The translations under genes and the position numbers were made by a program. A stretch of DNA of 64,000 nucleotides, taken from contig NC_060892.1 of the NCBI RefSeq assembly GCF_014805685.1, positions 3,707,490 to 3,771,489 on the forward strand, written 5' to 3'. This DNA is from Silurus meridionalis (Eukaryota; Chordata; Actinopteri; Siluriformes; Siluridae). The notes under the pieces were generated by a model that was not told the DNA's origin, made no database searches, and saw only the letters and a program-made list of their open reading frames with translations. Below are positions 1 through 56,379 of this stretch, piece by piece (position 1 is the first letter of the stretch; every line of letters begins with the position of its first letter).

Positions 1-129
1 ATGTTTGGAAGGAGAAACGTCTTTTTTTTTAATCTTTCATCCTTTTAAAATAAACTATAGCTAAGAACTAATTTATGGCCCGGACAAATATAGTAAAGAA
101 ACATACTACACAAGAATATTGCAAATAAA

Positions 130-320
130 CATTATAACAATCATAACACAGTCTCTCTGTTGCTGCTCAGAATTTTGGGGGTTCAAGCCCGAGATGTGCC
201 AAGCTGCCAATCTTGGGACTTCTGAGCAAAGCCCTTAACCCTCTGTACTCCAGTGAAGAAAAGCACTCCACTGTGCTGTAATGTACATGAGACAAATAAA
301 GCCGCCGTTTTCATTCGGAT
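130..320 (+). repeat. tRNA-derived SINE (tail-sharing family 2), degraded
   Basis: Contains the B-box-like gggttcaagccc, then the family core caagctgcca and gagcaaagcccttaac, ending gacaaataaag. It lies in the intron before window exon 1. Confidence 0.6.
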
Positions 321-333
321 CTTTCTCTTTCAG

Positions 334-42853
<42,520 letters not shown>

Positions 42854-43904
42854 GCGCTCTCCCCCAGTCTTTGACCCCAGTCCCTACACTATAGAGCTTT
42901 ATTATACTGAAGAACTGTCTTCAATCATCACACACTTTGGTTTATTTTTTTTTCTTTCTTTTTTCTATTCAGTCTCTCCCTCACACCAAAGCGTTACAGT
43001 CAAGCCAGGAAAGGCATGAAGACAATCAAAAAGCTTAATTGAAGCCATTAGCGACAGATAAACCTGTCCAAATGACCAAAAAAAAAAGACTTAAACTGAT
43101 CCCCAAATGGTTTGCAATCAAGGACAACCCGGTTTTCCTAATAGATCTAAAATGTAGCTCCTTTATCAGCGTGTACATGCACATACACTTCAAATTGTGT
43201 CTCATAACATTATGTAATGTATTAAACGAAAAAAAAACCACGAACAACCACTGACCTTTCTGTAATCTCAGTGAACACTGGGGTCAAAGGACTTTCCATT
43301 CAGTATTGAGTCATTCATTAAGAATTGTACTGTTTTATTTGTTTTGTTTGGGGTTTTTTTCGATTATTTTGTCACGAGGGACTGCAATAACAACCGTGTT
43401 TCAGGTCAAAAAAAGGAAGTCGATCGCATGGTCAAGCCTGCTCCTCAAGATCTGCCCAACACTAGCGTTTCATTCCTAATCCAGCAGCTACGATCCAAGA
43501 GCCAGTGTTCGATCAGGACCGGAACTGAAATCTATCTAAAGCTAGAGCTTGAGGAGAAAAAAAAAAAATTGGCCACACCTTAACGGAGTCACCTACTGCT
43601 TTTACCTCTCGAACAAGTGGTTTCAGGAGAAAAGGTGCTGCCATGTCATAATACCTCAACCACACGGACCTTAAAGGTGCAGTTTGTAATTTGTGAAAAT
43701 CCTAGCATTTCAATGGTACCTTCAATAAAAAATTACAAATAAATCAAAATACTGTGATTCCCAATAGGGCCGTGCAATAAATCTGTAGGCTTTACATCAA
43801 GCAAACTTTTACTTTTTTCCAGGAGTGAAAATAAACTCGGGCCCAAGGCACAGCCATTCTAAAAGCCCAGGGCGAGAAAAATCAGTTTCATCAGAGGCAG
43901 AGCC

Positions 43905-44430
43905 GGAAATCAGGTGCAAGCTTTTTCCGACGTGTTCGTTGTCATCGTAATTTATCCCACAAGCCGGAAACAATTGCAAACCACCCCTTTAAGTGCTCCG
44001 ATGTTTCGCATCAATCCTGTTTTTTATCCAATTAGGGAGAAGGACATGCAGCATGGCTGTATAAACGCTAACAACGCTGTTCTGTTAAAACCATAGAAAG
44101 CTACAGCTGATCTTTCTCACACTTTTCACGACACTTGTTAGCGCATTAGCTCGCATTTGAGGTTCTCTCTCAAGGAATTTAAAGGTGCTAAATGACTCCG
44201 GCAGTGCTACAGAAATGCAGTCTCAGTCTACAAATTGTGATCGTTTTTTTTTTCTTTCTTTTTTTTTCTCATCAGAGCGTTTGTGTTTCGTCTGTTTTTT
44301 GTATTGTCACAATGCTGAAAACCAATATTATCAGACTCGCTTTTTTGTTTTGTTTAGTTTTTTCCCGAAAAAATTCAATTGTATATTTTACAAAAAATGA
44401 AATGTAGATTTGTTTTTTATGTCAATTTTT
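43905..44430 (+). repeat. Repeat module I, copy 2 (inside 3' UTR)
   Basis: aaatcaggtgcaagcttttt, cccctttaagtgctccgatg, tctctctcaaggaatttaaa, gcagtgctacagaaatgcag and ttttttatgtcaattttt: a diverged second copy, same orientation, 1.9 kb downstream of copy 1. Confidence 0.75.
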
Positions 44431-45205
44431 TTTTTTTTTTCGTTTTTTTTTTGAGCATCAAGGCTACAAACGGAAAAAAAAACAACACGCAAACAAACGT
44501 AAAAAAGTGCTTTGACTCGGTTTTCGTAATTTACGCTGGCGTCCTTGACTGCTGCCAGACACTGAGTGACACCCAATAAATGTTTACACGGCGCCGTCCT
44601 CTACGCGACACCCGCCGAAACGACGCCGGCGTGGCGTCGGGATGAGGTGGGTGTATCGAGGATTTGCACATTCAGCCTGACTGCAGTGTGTGGTCCTTTC
44701 TCTCTGGTGCTAAAAGAAAAATCATTCCATCTTCAATCCTGAACATCAAGGTTACTGCACTGTAAGAAAAAAAAAAAGCCTGAGCTATATTTATGCATAA
44801 CCATTCGTCTATCATGGGAACTTTGTATGCTTTTGTATCGTTTTTTTTTCTTTCTTTCTTTTTTATAATGTTTTTCATCCGAATTTTATTTGCCACTACA
44901 TGTAAAAGAACGAATGTGCGTGTGTGTACTGTATTTCGACATCATTAGCAAACTTGAAGTGTATCTCAATCGTCGTCGTTTCACGCTCTCGGATTTGAAC
45001 GCATTTCATCTGTGGTGCTCATGATGGTTCGGCATGACAGCCCTAACACTGTTTTCCCACACACACACCCACACACACATACACATATACACACACTGCA
45101 GTGTTTTTGTGAGTATATAGGAATCTGAGCATCCAACACACTCTGGAAATAAAATATTTTTTTTTTATATATAACAATCTGTAATACACCAAAAAAATGA
45201 ATGGC

Positions 45206-45211
45206 AATAAA
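45206..45211 (+). promoter_or_regulatory. Candidate distal polyadenylation signal AATAAA
   Basis: Canonical hexamer followed by GT-rich downstream sequence from about 45,243. Alternative hexamers lie at 43734, 44575 and 45148. Confidence 0.45.
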
Positions 45212-45339
45212 GCAACATGGGTTATGTTTTTAAATATTTTTCAGTGTGTGTGTGTCAGTTTCTTAAATGTAGAAGCTAAGCTTTGTGCAGAATAATCGTG
45301 GAATGGAAGGTCATTGACGGGAAAATAAATACACTTGGT

Positions 45340-45900
45340 TTTCAAGTTAAACCCAGACTTTTAATTGTGCAGGTAAAAAAAATGGATGCTAAGTGGTTAG
45401 TGTGTTCTATTACTCATAAGTGGTGCACATGTCGCGGGCCGGTCCTGAGACCGTTTATCAAGATGGCGGACGTGTAAGTGCATGCATGAAACAGCGTGTG
45501 GTGATGACGTTATTTGTGAACGAATGCGGATATCTACAGAAGGCTTCAAGCACAGTACTATGATGAGACCCTCAGTCACAGTAAGACATTTAAACTGTGT
45601 GAACATTTCAAAGATGGACATCTGTCAGTGACGATCCTGGTCGGGCTGGTTTCCGTAATGAAGTTTTTTCTCACCTACACAATTCTTTCTTCGCATATCG
45701 CAGCTTGTTCAGAACATGGGATCAGAGCGAATACAGCGCCCCCTGGAGCACAGAGGGTTAGGAGTGCCCAAGAGTGGCAACTTGGCGATACCTGGGCTTG
45801 AACCCATGACCTTCAGATCAGTAACCCAAGCAAAGCAGGTTGTTCGGGCGTGCTGACAAATCTTTCCTTGGCGAATTTTTCCAGGCGTTATTTATGTTAG
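45340..45900 (+). mobile_element. Mariner-like transposase N-terminal fragment, family F, with nested SINE
   Basis: The plus frame reads IYRRLQAQYYDETLSHSKTF, then KLCEHFKDGHLSV, the mariner N-terminal region. A minus-strand SINE family 2 copy (45722-45838) splits it; the mariner sequence resumes at caggttgttcgggcgtgctg. Confidence 0.65.
45722..45838 (-). repeat. tRNA-derived SINE family 2, inverted, nested
   Basis: gcgccccctggagcacagag, gagtggcaacttggcgatac and gggcttgaacccatgacc, with the B-box complement in the last. Confidence 0.65.
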
Positions 45901-45904
45901 ATAA

Positions 45905-47220
45905 GTGTATAAATGTAGCAGAAGAGTATGCCAAAAAAGAAATGCAGTTTAAACTAAAAAATTTTAGATTGACTTGAACGCGTCGTTCCTCTCACATGGC
46001 GGCAATAATGCAGACGCTAAAACCAGAGCGTATCGATAGCCCATGAGGTATTACTCATGCCTAGAGCATGTAGTTATTGAAAGAGGAATGAAAGAACATC
46101 TGGATTGGATATTAACTCCACGTCAAGCATCATCACACCACACCAAGATGGATTATTTTCCCCTTAACAGCATTAGCGCTTTTACGACTGGCTTAAATAA
46201 CCAGTCTTATTGATTACGCCCTTTGAAAAAACTCCGAACTTACGATACGGCCTTCAAACGTCAGGCCTGATGACTGTATGATGGCTATGAATCTATGGAT
46301 TTTGCTCCATAATGTGCTCCTGCTTGGTGTTATAAATTACAGTGTGCTGTAAAGTCTGATATTCCAAACACAGTTTCAGGTTGAGGTGTGTGTAATGAAA
46401 CACTGGAAACCTGACGCTTCATTTCGAGCAAAACCTTATACACCAAACATGTCCGCGCTCCGTTCGGGTGGTGGAGGAAAGGGGGCGCCGTAATGGGGGG
46501 AGGATTGGCACTGTTCATGACCATTGTACTCATTGTATATTATCGCCTTTCCGTGTGTTTTTATTTATGTTCATATTATTCATTCATTATTTATTTAAAT
46601 CTATCGTACATCATAGAATTTCCAACCTGTACATATGTAAATCTAATCAAATCTAATCTAATAAGGATGATTCTAAGGGTCCTTGTCACACACGGGGCTC
46701 AGCAGAACCCTATTCTATCCTGTATGATTTTGAATCTGTTAGACCGGCTCAGATGTGCTGACTCGTTAGGCATCAGGTAGATGGCGAAACGCAAGATAAG
46801 ATCAGGATGTCAGAAGAAGAAGAAGAGGATAAATGTAGACATGGGGAAGTCAGATAGTCATTCAGTATCTAAATCTAAAAAAAGATTTACGTTCCCTGTT
46901 TTGTGCTATCATTCTGTAGCCCGTTTAAAGCTGTATTAATTAACATAAAAAAATAAATTCTATGAGTTGTACCACCCCGATGTTGGTGGTAGAGAGTAGA
47001 GAAGTATAAAGAAGTTCGCTTTTTCGCGTATCTGTACTTTATTTCCAAAAAGATCTCCAATTCAACGTTTTTATGAGGATAAAAAACAAACAAACAGCAA
47101 ACCACCAATCAGGGTCGAGCGCACGCTCTGTTTTACACTCGCTTGGTGTATCTACTTATCACCAACATACAGTTCAACCGCAAGCAGAACATTTTGAGAG
47201 GAATAAATGATGAGAGCAAC
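45905..47220. other. Intergenic stretch without recognised content
   Basis: AT-rich with no long frame and no repeat shared within the window. Confidence 0.45.
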
Positions 47221-47221
47221 T

Positions 47222-47450
47222 AGGTCCCCTGGTGGTCTAGTGGTTAAGACGCAGCGCTCCCACCGCTTGGACCCGGGTTCGATTCCCAGTCGGGGAACCA
47301 TCCCCAGCCACTCTCAGTGCCGGTCCCAAGCCCGGATAAATTGGGGAGGGTTGCGTTAGGAAGGGCATCCAGCGTAAAAACATGTGCCAAATCAAACGTG
47401 CGGAGGATCCGCTGTGGCGACCCCTAACGGGAGAAGCCGAAAGAAAGTTT
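47222..47450 (+). mobile_element. SINE with tRNA-Glu-like head and LINE 1 tail
   Basis: Head 47225-47297 reads as a tRNA-Glu relative: cctggtggtctagtggttaa (A box) and cgggttcgattcccagtcgg (B box, GGTTCGATTCC). A body of about 110 bp follows, then the tail atccgctgtggcgaccccta, acgggagaagccgaaagaaa, identical in kind to the LINE fragments at 33.1 and 59.3 kb. Confidence 0.85.
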
Positions 47451-47885
47451 TAAATGATGAGAGAAACTCCTGACTCAAACTTGCCTAAGAATTCGTCCCA
47501 CAGGCCGGACCATCAATAGCAAGTTCTACTGCCAGGATTTAAGGCGTCTTTTGGAGGGCATTCTGCGAAAGTGAACGAATCTCTGGTGCACCAAAAACTG
47601 GATGCTCCATGATGGCAATGAACTCCATCACCAAGCTCTTCTCACATGTGAAACAAAATGATCAGGATTTAGTTCCTGTGGACTTCGCCCTCTTCCATAA
47701 CTAGATCCAGCACAAGGTGCTTGACAGGCTTCAAAAAGACTTCCAGGAGCTGTTCCGGAAGTGCCAGAAACGGTGGGAGCTCTGTATTTCTGTTTAAGGG
47801 GAGTATTTTGAAGGTGATTGTGTGTAAACATAGATAAATAAAGTAAACAGAGTCCGACTCAAAACTCTTTGATACCACCTCGTGT
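47450..47885 (+). mobile_element. Mariner transposase C-terminal fragment, family E
   Basis: Frames with shifts read DLRRLLEGILRK, then LDRLQKDFQELFRKCQKRWE and EYFEGDCV. It ends ctctttgataccacctcg, matching the inverted repeat at 5.33 kb. Confidence 0.7.
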
Positions 47886-47889
47886 GTAT

Positions 47890-49100
47890 GTATGCATAAT
47901 TTCAGTTAATTGAATTAACTGTTAAAATTTACTTCTTTATTGTCTCTTACTGAATGAAAGTCTAGAACCGGCTTAATGAGCATTTAAAATCGACAAGTTG
48001 TATCGTTGTCAATTTCCGTTTTATTACTGAAGCTGCCCGAAGCAGAAAGTGAATAAAACCCCCTTTTTATTTTGCCACAATTGGGCCAGCATAGCAAAAA
48101 CAAAGGACTTCGGAAAAATATCCAATCTGCTTACAGTACAAAGATCGAAAAACACACCAAAGCAACACATTGTTATGGAGTTTTTTCATGATCTAGTGAG
48201 AACACATCAAGCTAGAAATCTTCAACTGAATACATATAGTACATCGTTAGCAAAAAGGAGACTCCAAATCTGAGTCCGGATACAAAAATAAAGCACTTTC
48301 AGAAGTTCTAGAACTCGCACACAGTAACTCACTACACAAGTCACAGAGCTCGGCAGATCGGCTACAGCTAACGACCACACGACATTATGCTGTCCAAAAA
48401 GGCATTAATATCGATAGATATGGCTTGTAAATGATGCAAATACACTGAAATACACTGCAGCAAGATCACATCTCTGACATTTTAAAGGGGATTCTGCTCC
48501 TGTAAACACTGAGAAAAGAACACACCGTTGGCAGGGGGTGGCTAATCGCGCGTGATTGAAGGCAGCAGTCCGAGGGGATTTCATGTAACAGTTGAACAGT
48601 GTTTTGTGTTCGGTGTATGAGAATCGATCCTATCCAAAAGTGATCATAAACGCTTCTAAATATATTATCTGGTCTTTTCTTCATTTTTTCCAGCAGTTTG
48701 ATGATGCGCTAGACTGTAAAGTGTAGGGTACTCCTCCTTAATTGTTAGCCGCTACTGAGCATAAGAACATAAAGGGAATAATATATATATTGATATTACT
48801 GTGTAAGCAAATCAGTATTATCTATCTGACTATTCTTTATATGGAATAAGTCTTTATTAACCAGGAAATGGATCTGTAGTAAAGAAGGCAGGGTTTGGCT
48901 GATTAGCCTGAAAATTTGTCAATCCAACATGGCAGCCCTGCTGTGGTCCAGTTGAGTCCACTACCAAGAACACTTCCATTCCATCATTGATCAAAAATGA
49001 ATACTTTACCCGGTTGCTATTGTGAACCGCCATTTTGTAACCAAACATCCTATGACATATAGCTTTACCATGGGCTAATGTGAATCCAGAGCTACATTTT
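47890..49100. other. Intergenic stretch without recognised content
   Basis: No gene found; an AT-rich tract near 48,780 and no shared repeat. Confidence 0.4.
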
Positions 49101-49103
49101 TAA

Positions 49104-50705
49104 CTTAGAAACCAGGGGTCCGCAAACTTTTTTTTCTGTCTGGGCCACATAAATTTTCTTTTATTTAATGGGGGGCCGGGTCGGTCTGGAACAGAATATT
49201 ACATGGGCCAGAGTAGCTACCAGTATTATTGGGGTAGTAAATTTTATTATGATTTTAAATGTAGGCATTATGCCTCCTAATGTTAGATTAGTTCATTATT
49301 TTGTTCTACACCATACAGACAAATGAGCGTTACTTTTCAAGAGATCCATTTGTGGGCGGTCCGGGCCAGCAAAGCCTTCTCTGCTGGCCAAAACACGATC
49401 AGAACTGACCTACATTTACAACCTAAATTCTAATATTTGTTCCATAAAATTGTATTAATTTATTCTCAACAGTTTATTCTCTTCATTTCGTAGCGTTTCT
49501 CTTGGCCACACTGCTTCCAGGACGTGTATGTGAATGTGAAATTTTTTGTCCAATTAGATTTCAGCCTCTATGTGCTGGCATGTCAATCTAATCTGCCCAG
49601 GGCCTTCAAAGTCAGTACTGCTGGCTTTTTTACTTTAGTCTCTATTAGCAACGGGTCATTTTCTTTAACAATCAGATTTCAGATTCACCTCACAGGGCAG
49701 CTAGCTGGCCCAGAATAGCGTCAGCATTTTTCCGTACTCTGATTAGTTGGTCAGAGGGAAACTGTTACAGCCACGTTCGACTGGCAAACACGTGTGTGTA
49801 GCTCTCTGCACACATTAATACATCTGAGTTAGACTTTTTTATGCCTACAGTGGACGAGAAATTAATTTGGACTCGGACATAATTAAAAATACATTTTCAA
49901 GAAAAGCTAGACATCATGAGAAGGTCGGCCAACCCCGAAACTAGCTAGCTTGTCTCAGCCCGGGAAAGGGTTTGTTCTTCACTTCCAGACCAGTTTGGAG
50001 TCTTAACTGGGTTTCTTGCTTTAGTAAAATAGTATTTACCCTCCACATGCTAAATGCCTCTCTCTCTGTAATGCCACGTGTTGTTATACTGCGTTTTTGT
50101 ATAGTATTGATGGTTTCTATAATTGCAACATGATAGTGTATAGTGGTATTTAAAGGTGGATTAAGTCGAGTAAGACCCCACTGAAGGCCCAGGTACCAAA
50201 TGCACGGCCCGCCACTGTAGAGATATATCACCTATTAAAATAGCATTATTACTATCATAATAAATTTTTCATTCTTCTTCATTCTTTTTCATTTTCATTC
50301 TTACTGAAATCAAAAGATTTACTTACTAACGCATATGCATATGGTTGGTATTTTAATCTAATAAATAATTAGGCTATATTATACATACATATATATACAA
50401 ACAGCACATGCATCATTGATTTGCCTCTAGAGGCCGCTCTTGTAATAACAGCAGAATGGAAGCTGGAAAAACTATCGTTATGGTTTTTTGCCGACAGTTA
50501 CAGCAATCAACAATCGGTGCCTCAACCTCTCTTAATAACTAAGGGAAATTTTAGTTTTAAAGCCAACCTTTATTATTAAATACAGATATCATATGAGTAA
50601 AACATATATGTAAAATTACATTTTCAAAATATGTCTCTTTTCCGAGAGCCGTTCCAAATGTGGGGCCGGCTGTATTTGGCCCATAGTTTGGGGACCCCCG
50701 TTAAA
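49104..50705 (+). mobile_element. hAT-like composite repeat G, longest copy, with insertion
   Basis: Outer ends caggggtccgcaaacttttt and catagtttggggacccccg form hAT-style inverted repeats. The body matches 23.15-23.4 kb up to about 49,343 and resumes at 50,221 (agatatatcacctattaaaa). Between lies an insertion of about 875 bp ending gcacggcccgccactgtag. The inner cctctagaggccgctcttgt block is at 50,425. Confidence 0.65.
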
Positions 50706-51383
50706 AGTTATGCATTGTAGCCAAAATACATTATTGTGACGATGGCTGATGTGACTGTGCCTAAACTAATGATGAACCTGAGGTGGAGGTAATCCTCCTG
50801 ACTGCATTAGTTCATAGCATGTAGAAAAAACCAGATTAGATGCACTGGATAGAATGAGGGGTCAAATATGTGCTGATAAACATCTGACCTAGTTTTGTCT
50901 GTAAAATAAAATGGATCTGAATATGGTTTCAACTACTACTTCAGGAGAACGTTCAAAATGTCCTGTTTCTCGGAACCTGTGGAACTTCATACTGTATATA
51001 CGTGTAATCCACAGTGTGAGGTGATATTTAACAATAAGACCTAATAGTGCCTCTACCACTAAAACAGGAAAAAAAGCATCATTCTGGACGAGAGAATCAG
51101 AAAAATATCTTGTGACAAAAACTGGATTCGTTTTTCATAACTGATGGAATAGTCATAGTTCTTAGTACTGGACTCTACCAGAGATTTTATGGGCCGAGGG
51201 ATAATGGCTAGGATAATGGTTCAGGCATCACTAGGAAACTAAAGGAAAACCTTGTAGCCCTGAGGAGACACTACAGGAGGTGGTGAAAGGAGAGTCACAG
51301 GGAGTTGGGAAGTCGTCGAGGGCTGACCACAGAGAGAGCGAAGGCAGAGGCTCTCGGCTCGTCCACCATCGCTGATCAGTGCT
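50706..51383. other. Intergenic region 3' of cortexin-1
   Basis: Contains the presumed 3' UTR of the minus-strand ctxn1 gene nearest to 51,383; its end is not defined. No other feature. Confidence 0.4.
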
Positions 51384-52740
<1,357 letters not shown>

Positions 52741-52743
52741 TTC

Positions 52744-52807
52744 TGTCTTGTCTTGTCTTGTCTTGTCTTGTCTTGTCTTGTCTTGTCTTGTCTTGTCTTG
52801 TCTTGTC
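52744..52807 (+). repeat. (TCTTG)n pentanucleotide tract
   Basis: About 13 units of tcttg. Confidence 0.95.
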
Positions 52808-52819
52808 CCAGTGTTTTTA

Positions 52820-52930
52820 AATGAATTCCTGAAAAGATTTGTCCTAGAAAGATTTGTCAGTATGCCTGAAGCATCTTAGGACAACCTTCTTCACTTTGTC
52901 ACCAGTGCTGAAATGCAGACCTTCGAGGAC
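52820..52930 (-). mobile_element. Mariner-like fragment, family F
   Basis: agatttgtcagtatgcctga, agcatcttaggacaaccttc matches the reverse complement of 38.60-38.66 kb. Confidence 0.5.
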
Positions 52931-53219
52931 CTCCTAGATTATTCAGGATCTGATTTCTCCATGGTCTGGCTACCCAGTTTCTAACTAAACTCCTGACACT
53001 TTACACCTCAAAAATCTAACCTTCTCTCTTCTCAGATAGGATTTCTTTTAGCTGTTCCTCAGACTTGTGCTCCAGGGGTCTTCTTATGCTCTAGAGCTCA
53101 CTTCCAGCATCAGGCATCAGACCCACCCAGACATGAAATGTTTTCATGTTCTATTCATACAATTGCATTTTTTTTATGTAAAGCAACTTATTAAAGGCGT
53201 TATCTAAAATACACTATTG

Positions 53220-53345
53220 GATATGTTTTACAGGGATGGGAGTGGAAGATCTTGACTGGCTTTCATAGGGCTCTGACCTCAACCTTATTGAACACCTTCG
53301 AGATGAATTAGAACAGCGCCCCTTACTCCTACCCTCATTCCCCTT
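53220..53345 (+). mobile_element. Tc1-like family C transposase remnant
   Basis: gctctgacctcaaccttattgaacacctt encodes the SDLNLIEHL relative of the DLNPIEHL catalytic-Glu motif, followed by DELEQ. Confidence 0.55.
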
Positions 53346-53394
53346 TTCCAGCATGTACCTCCAGCTCTCCAGGCTCTTCTCCTCCTGCTCCCTA

Positions 53395-53735
53395 CTCTCA
53401 TTTGTATCGCAATGCATCGTTTTTTAACATATCCACGTCTCTAAAAACCGATTCATTATATATAACCATTAGTAGATGCACTATACTTTTATTATAGAGA
53501 AATTGACCAATAATTTGCAAACAATATTTGATATGTAGATTGATTTCTCCTTTCTAAACTGTTTCTCAGGCGCGTTTTTAGCACCTCTGCTGTTACATGG
53601 ATATGATGCATCACAACACTACAGAGACCGTGGCATGTCCAGGCAGAGGTAGAGCTGCATGGAGAAAGGGCTATGAGTTAGAAGTCAGAAGGCACTTAAG
53701 TAAATTGATGATTTGCCACAGTTATGGAGATGCAC
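53395..53735 (-). repeat. Interspersed repeat H, inverted
   Basis: Reverse complement of the 16.2-16.7 kb repeat (gcaatgcatcgttttttaac, taagtaaattgatgatttgc), followed by cacaacactacagagaccg, as at 59.1 kb. Confidence 0.55.
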
Positions 53736-54358
53736 ATCCATATTAAATGTGGAATGGGATGTTCAAAAAAACACATATGATTCGTCTTATGGTCTCACGG
53801 ACAAACCGCAGCCGGACAAGAAGTCCACAGATGTATAGGAATAACCTTTACACAAGTTAAAAGCCTGCATAGTCGAACAGCACTGTTAGATTACATTTCC
53901 GAAGTCTATGACCATGTCCATGTATTAAAGTGACAGTGCTAAGTATCCCTCTGACACACTGACAGCACGATCAGTCAACGATTACATCGTTACAGCAGCA
54001 TTAGCAGGCAGGAACAAAAGCAAGGAGAGACGTTAATAGTGTAAATGCCATGCTCGTTCATCAGGGCCGGGTTGCGTGGAGATTAATACGCTGCTCTGGC
54101 TTGATGACATTGTTAGAAAGAAGGAGGAAAGAAATGACGGGGAGGGAACAAAGGGATGGTGAAGACTAGCTGGAAACCTAGTTGTGGTGTCGGCTGCCAA
54201 TATTTTTGAGACATGCTTTTTTTTCTTTTTTTTTTTTTTTTTCATTTTTAAGTTCATTATCAAAACGTCATCTTTACTATGGGTGCCAATAGTTATGGAG
54301 CCGACTACAGAGATTACTATTGCACTAAATCATTACCTGTTCAATATAAATTGATGGA

Positions 54359-54359
<1 letters not shown>

Positions 54360-54393
<34 letters not shown>
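54360..54393 (+). repeat. (CA)n microsatellite
   Basis: About 17 CA units. Confidence 0.95.
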
Positions 54394-54396
<3 letters not shown>

Positions 54397-54519
54397 AATC
54401 GAATGACAGATCGATCAACTGTTCCTTAAAGACAAACGACTTTGTGAAAGCCGAGATCTAACGAAGCGCCTTTGCTGTTGCTAAATCGCAGGAGAAGGTT
54501 TTTTTCTCCATCAATATAC

Positions 54520-54875
54520 TCTACACTCTATGGACAAAATTATGTGGAGTATAAGATTTGCGCTTTTTGAACATCCCATTCCACATTTGGTCCTCATTTC
54601 CTGTTATAATGAGCTCCACTCTTCTGGGAAGATTACTATTCAGAGCTTTGTAGTAGACAAGTCAAGAGCTTCCATGTGCTTCCAACCCATGGCAGATCAT
54701 GGAGCTGGCTTTGTGCACATTGTCATGCTGGAGGAGATTTGGCTCTCGAGTTCAAGTGGAAATAAAATTCATCCAACATTTTGTACAGTTGTGTGTCTTC
54801 AGCTTTGTGTTAATAATTTGGAGATGTACAACATATAGATGTCAGGTGTCCCAATACTCTTGTCCATATAGTGTA
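54520..54875 (-). mobile_element. Tc1-like MITE/fossil, family C
   Basis: actctatggacaaaattatg, ttttgaacatcccattccac, catggagctggctttgtgca and ggtgtcccaatactcttgtc, catatagtgta. Confidence 0.7.
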
Positions 54876-55186
54876 TGATGGGACCTCCAAATTTAGTTCC
54901 AAAGTTTTTTTTTTTTTAAGTGTGTACAGTTATGCTGGATATTTTAGGGTGGAAATGGTCAAATGGAAAAGTCTGGAGTTTCACTGTTTATGCGTTGATG
55001 TCTCCTGCAATGAGGACAACGAGGTCTTCGGTAATTTCAAAAGGGTTCTGGCTTAAGCCACAGGACTACGTCTCCCATCAGCTACTGCACCTCAGGGTGT
55101 CACGTGATTGTGTGCGCACCACTTTCCACTACACGCTGTACTTTATTTCTCTTCCCTGTGTTGTGATTGTCTACAGTACGTGTCTT

Positions 55187-55637
55187 CATGGCTTATGCTT
55201 TCTCTCCTTTTTTTTAATTTATTTTCCTTTGTTTTGTCCTTTCTTTCTTTCTGACTTTATTCTTTTCTTTCCTTTTGTTTCTATTCTTTCTGTTGTTATT
55301 CTGTTGTCTTTTTCTTTCTTTCTGTTTTTGTTCTTTCTTTCTATTTTATTATCCTTTTTGTTCTGTTTTTATTCTCTTTCTCCTTTCTTTTATTTCTTTT
55401 CCTTGTCCTTCCTTTCTTTCTGACTTTATTCTTTTCTTTCCTCGTTTCTATTCTTTTTGTTTTTATTCTTTTTCTTTTCCTTCTTTCTGTTTTTGTTCTT
55501 TTTTCAATTTTATGCTGTTAATTCTTTTTTCTTTCTTTTGTATTTATTCTTAATTTAATACTTTCTTTTACTTTCTTTTCCTTCATTTTATTCTGTTTTC
55601 ATTCTGTATTTATTGTTCATTCGTTTTCTTTCTTTTT

Positions 55638-55684
<47 letters not shown>

Positions 55685-55791
55685 GTCTGTTTTTATTCTG
55701 TTTTCTTTTACTTTGTCTGGTTTTGTTCTTTTCTTACTATTTAATTCTAGTTTATTATGTTTTCTTTCTTTTGTACTGTTTTTATTCTCCT

Positions 55792-55847
<56 letters not shown>

Positions 55848-55885
55848 TTCCTTTGTTTTTGTCCTTCCTTCCTTTCTTTCTTCCA
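55187..55885 (+). repeat. Pyrimidine-rich (TTTC)n tract
   Basis: About 700 bp of imperfect ttctttcttt with two pure (TTTC)n cores at 55,636-55,684 and 55,786-55,846. Long frames through it are artefacts of composition. Confidence 0.9.
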
Positions 55886-56072
55886 GCATTATGAATAAAA
55901 CCTTGTGTTTCTGATCGTCCCTGTGTGTGTTTTTCCCTGTAAATCATTTTTAAGTTCGGTGCTACGATCCAAAATATTTCTTCCTTTCCATTATTTTTAG
56001 CGTTACAAACCCTTACGACCGCATCTGCACGTAGAACACGTATTTTTACTGTAAAAATCTGACGTGTAGGAC

Positions 56073-56231
56073 CTCGTAAACGTTGGGTGTCCTCCAGCTC
56101 GTGCAGAGGGAGAAGCTTCAGATGAAAGGGGCAGTGCCAGGCTTTGACTCCGGGGTCAGGCAGCGCCCGTCTGTCCAGAGAGCACAGCAGATGGCAGCGC
56201 AGCATGAGCCCCAAAACCTTTACATCAGAGC
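56073..56231 (-). CDS. Candidate exon of an unrecognised minus-strand gene (downstream of the pair)
   Basis: Acceptor tctcctctcctgtag, then an open frame that completes the split Gly codon of the 57.2-kb exon and reads SDVKVLGLMLRCHLLCSLDR, then PDPGVKAWHCPFHLKLLPLH. It could end at gag|GTCCTA (phase 1, 159 nt) or run a little further. It is much more GC-rich than its surroundings. The next downstream exon was not found, and no family is recognised. Confidence 0.42.
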
Positions 56232-56379
56232 CTACAGGAGAGGAGAAGACATGAGGTTACAAAGATACCTGCTTCCAGTTCACACACCATAATAATACAG
56301 CCATGTTCTGTGTGTGTGTCTCTCTCTCTCTCTCTCTCTCTCGCCCACACATGAAGCATATAAAGGCTTCCTTAATGCC

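Larger units (their letters stand above)
42854..45225 (+). other. fbn2b/fbn3-like: Probable fibrillin 3' UTR
   Basis: AT-rich, no coding content. AATAAA hexamers occur at 43734, 44575, 45148 and 45206; the last (atggcaataaagcaac) has a GT-rich stretch (cagtgtgtgtgtgtc) about 35 bp later, so transcripts probably end near 45,225. A diverged repeat module (43905-44430) lies inside it. The extent is inferred, not shown. Confidence 0.5.

Noticed and set aside
47225..47297. A genuine tRNA-Glu gene
   Set aside because: The arms are degenerate and it continues into a SINE body and LINE tail with no terminator.
55275..55914. Leu/Phe/Ser-rich membrane-protein-like frames
   Set aside because: They are produced by the (TTTC)n tract in all frames.
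56083..56292. A plus-strand frame (GVLQLVQREKLQMKGAVPGF)
   Set aside because: The minus frame has a proper acceptor and a phase-matched partner exon; the plus frame has neither.
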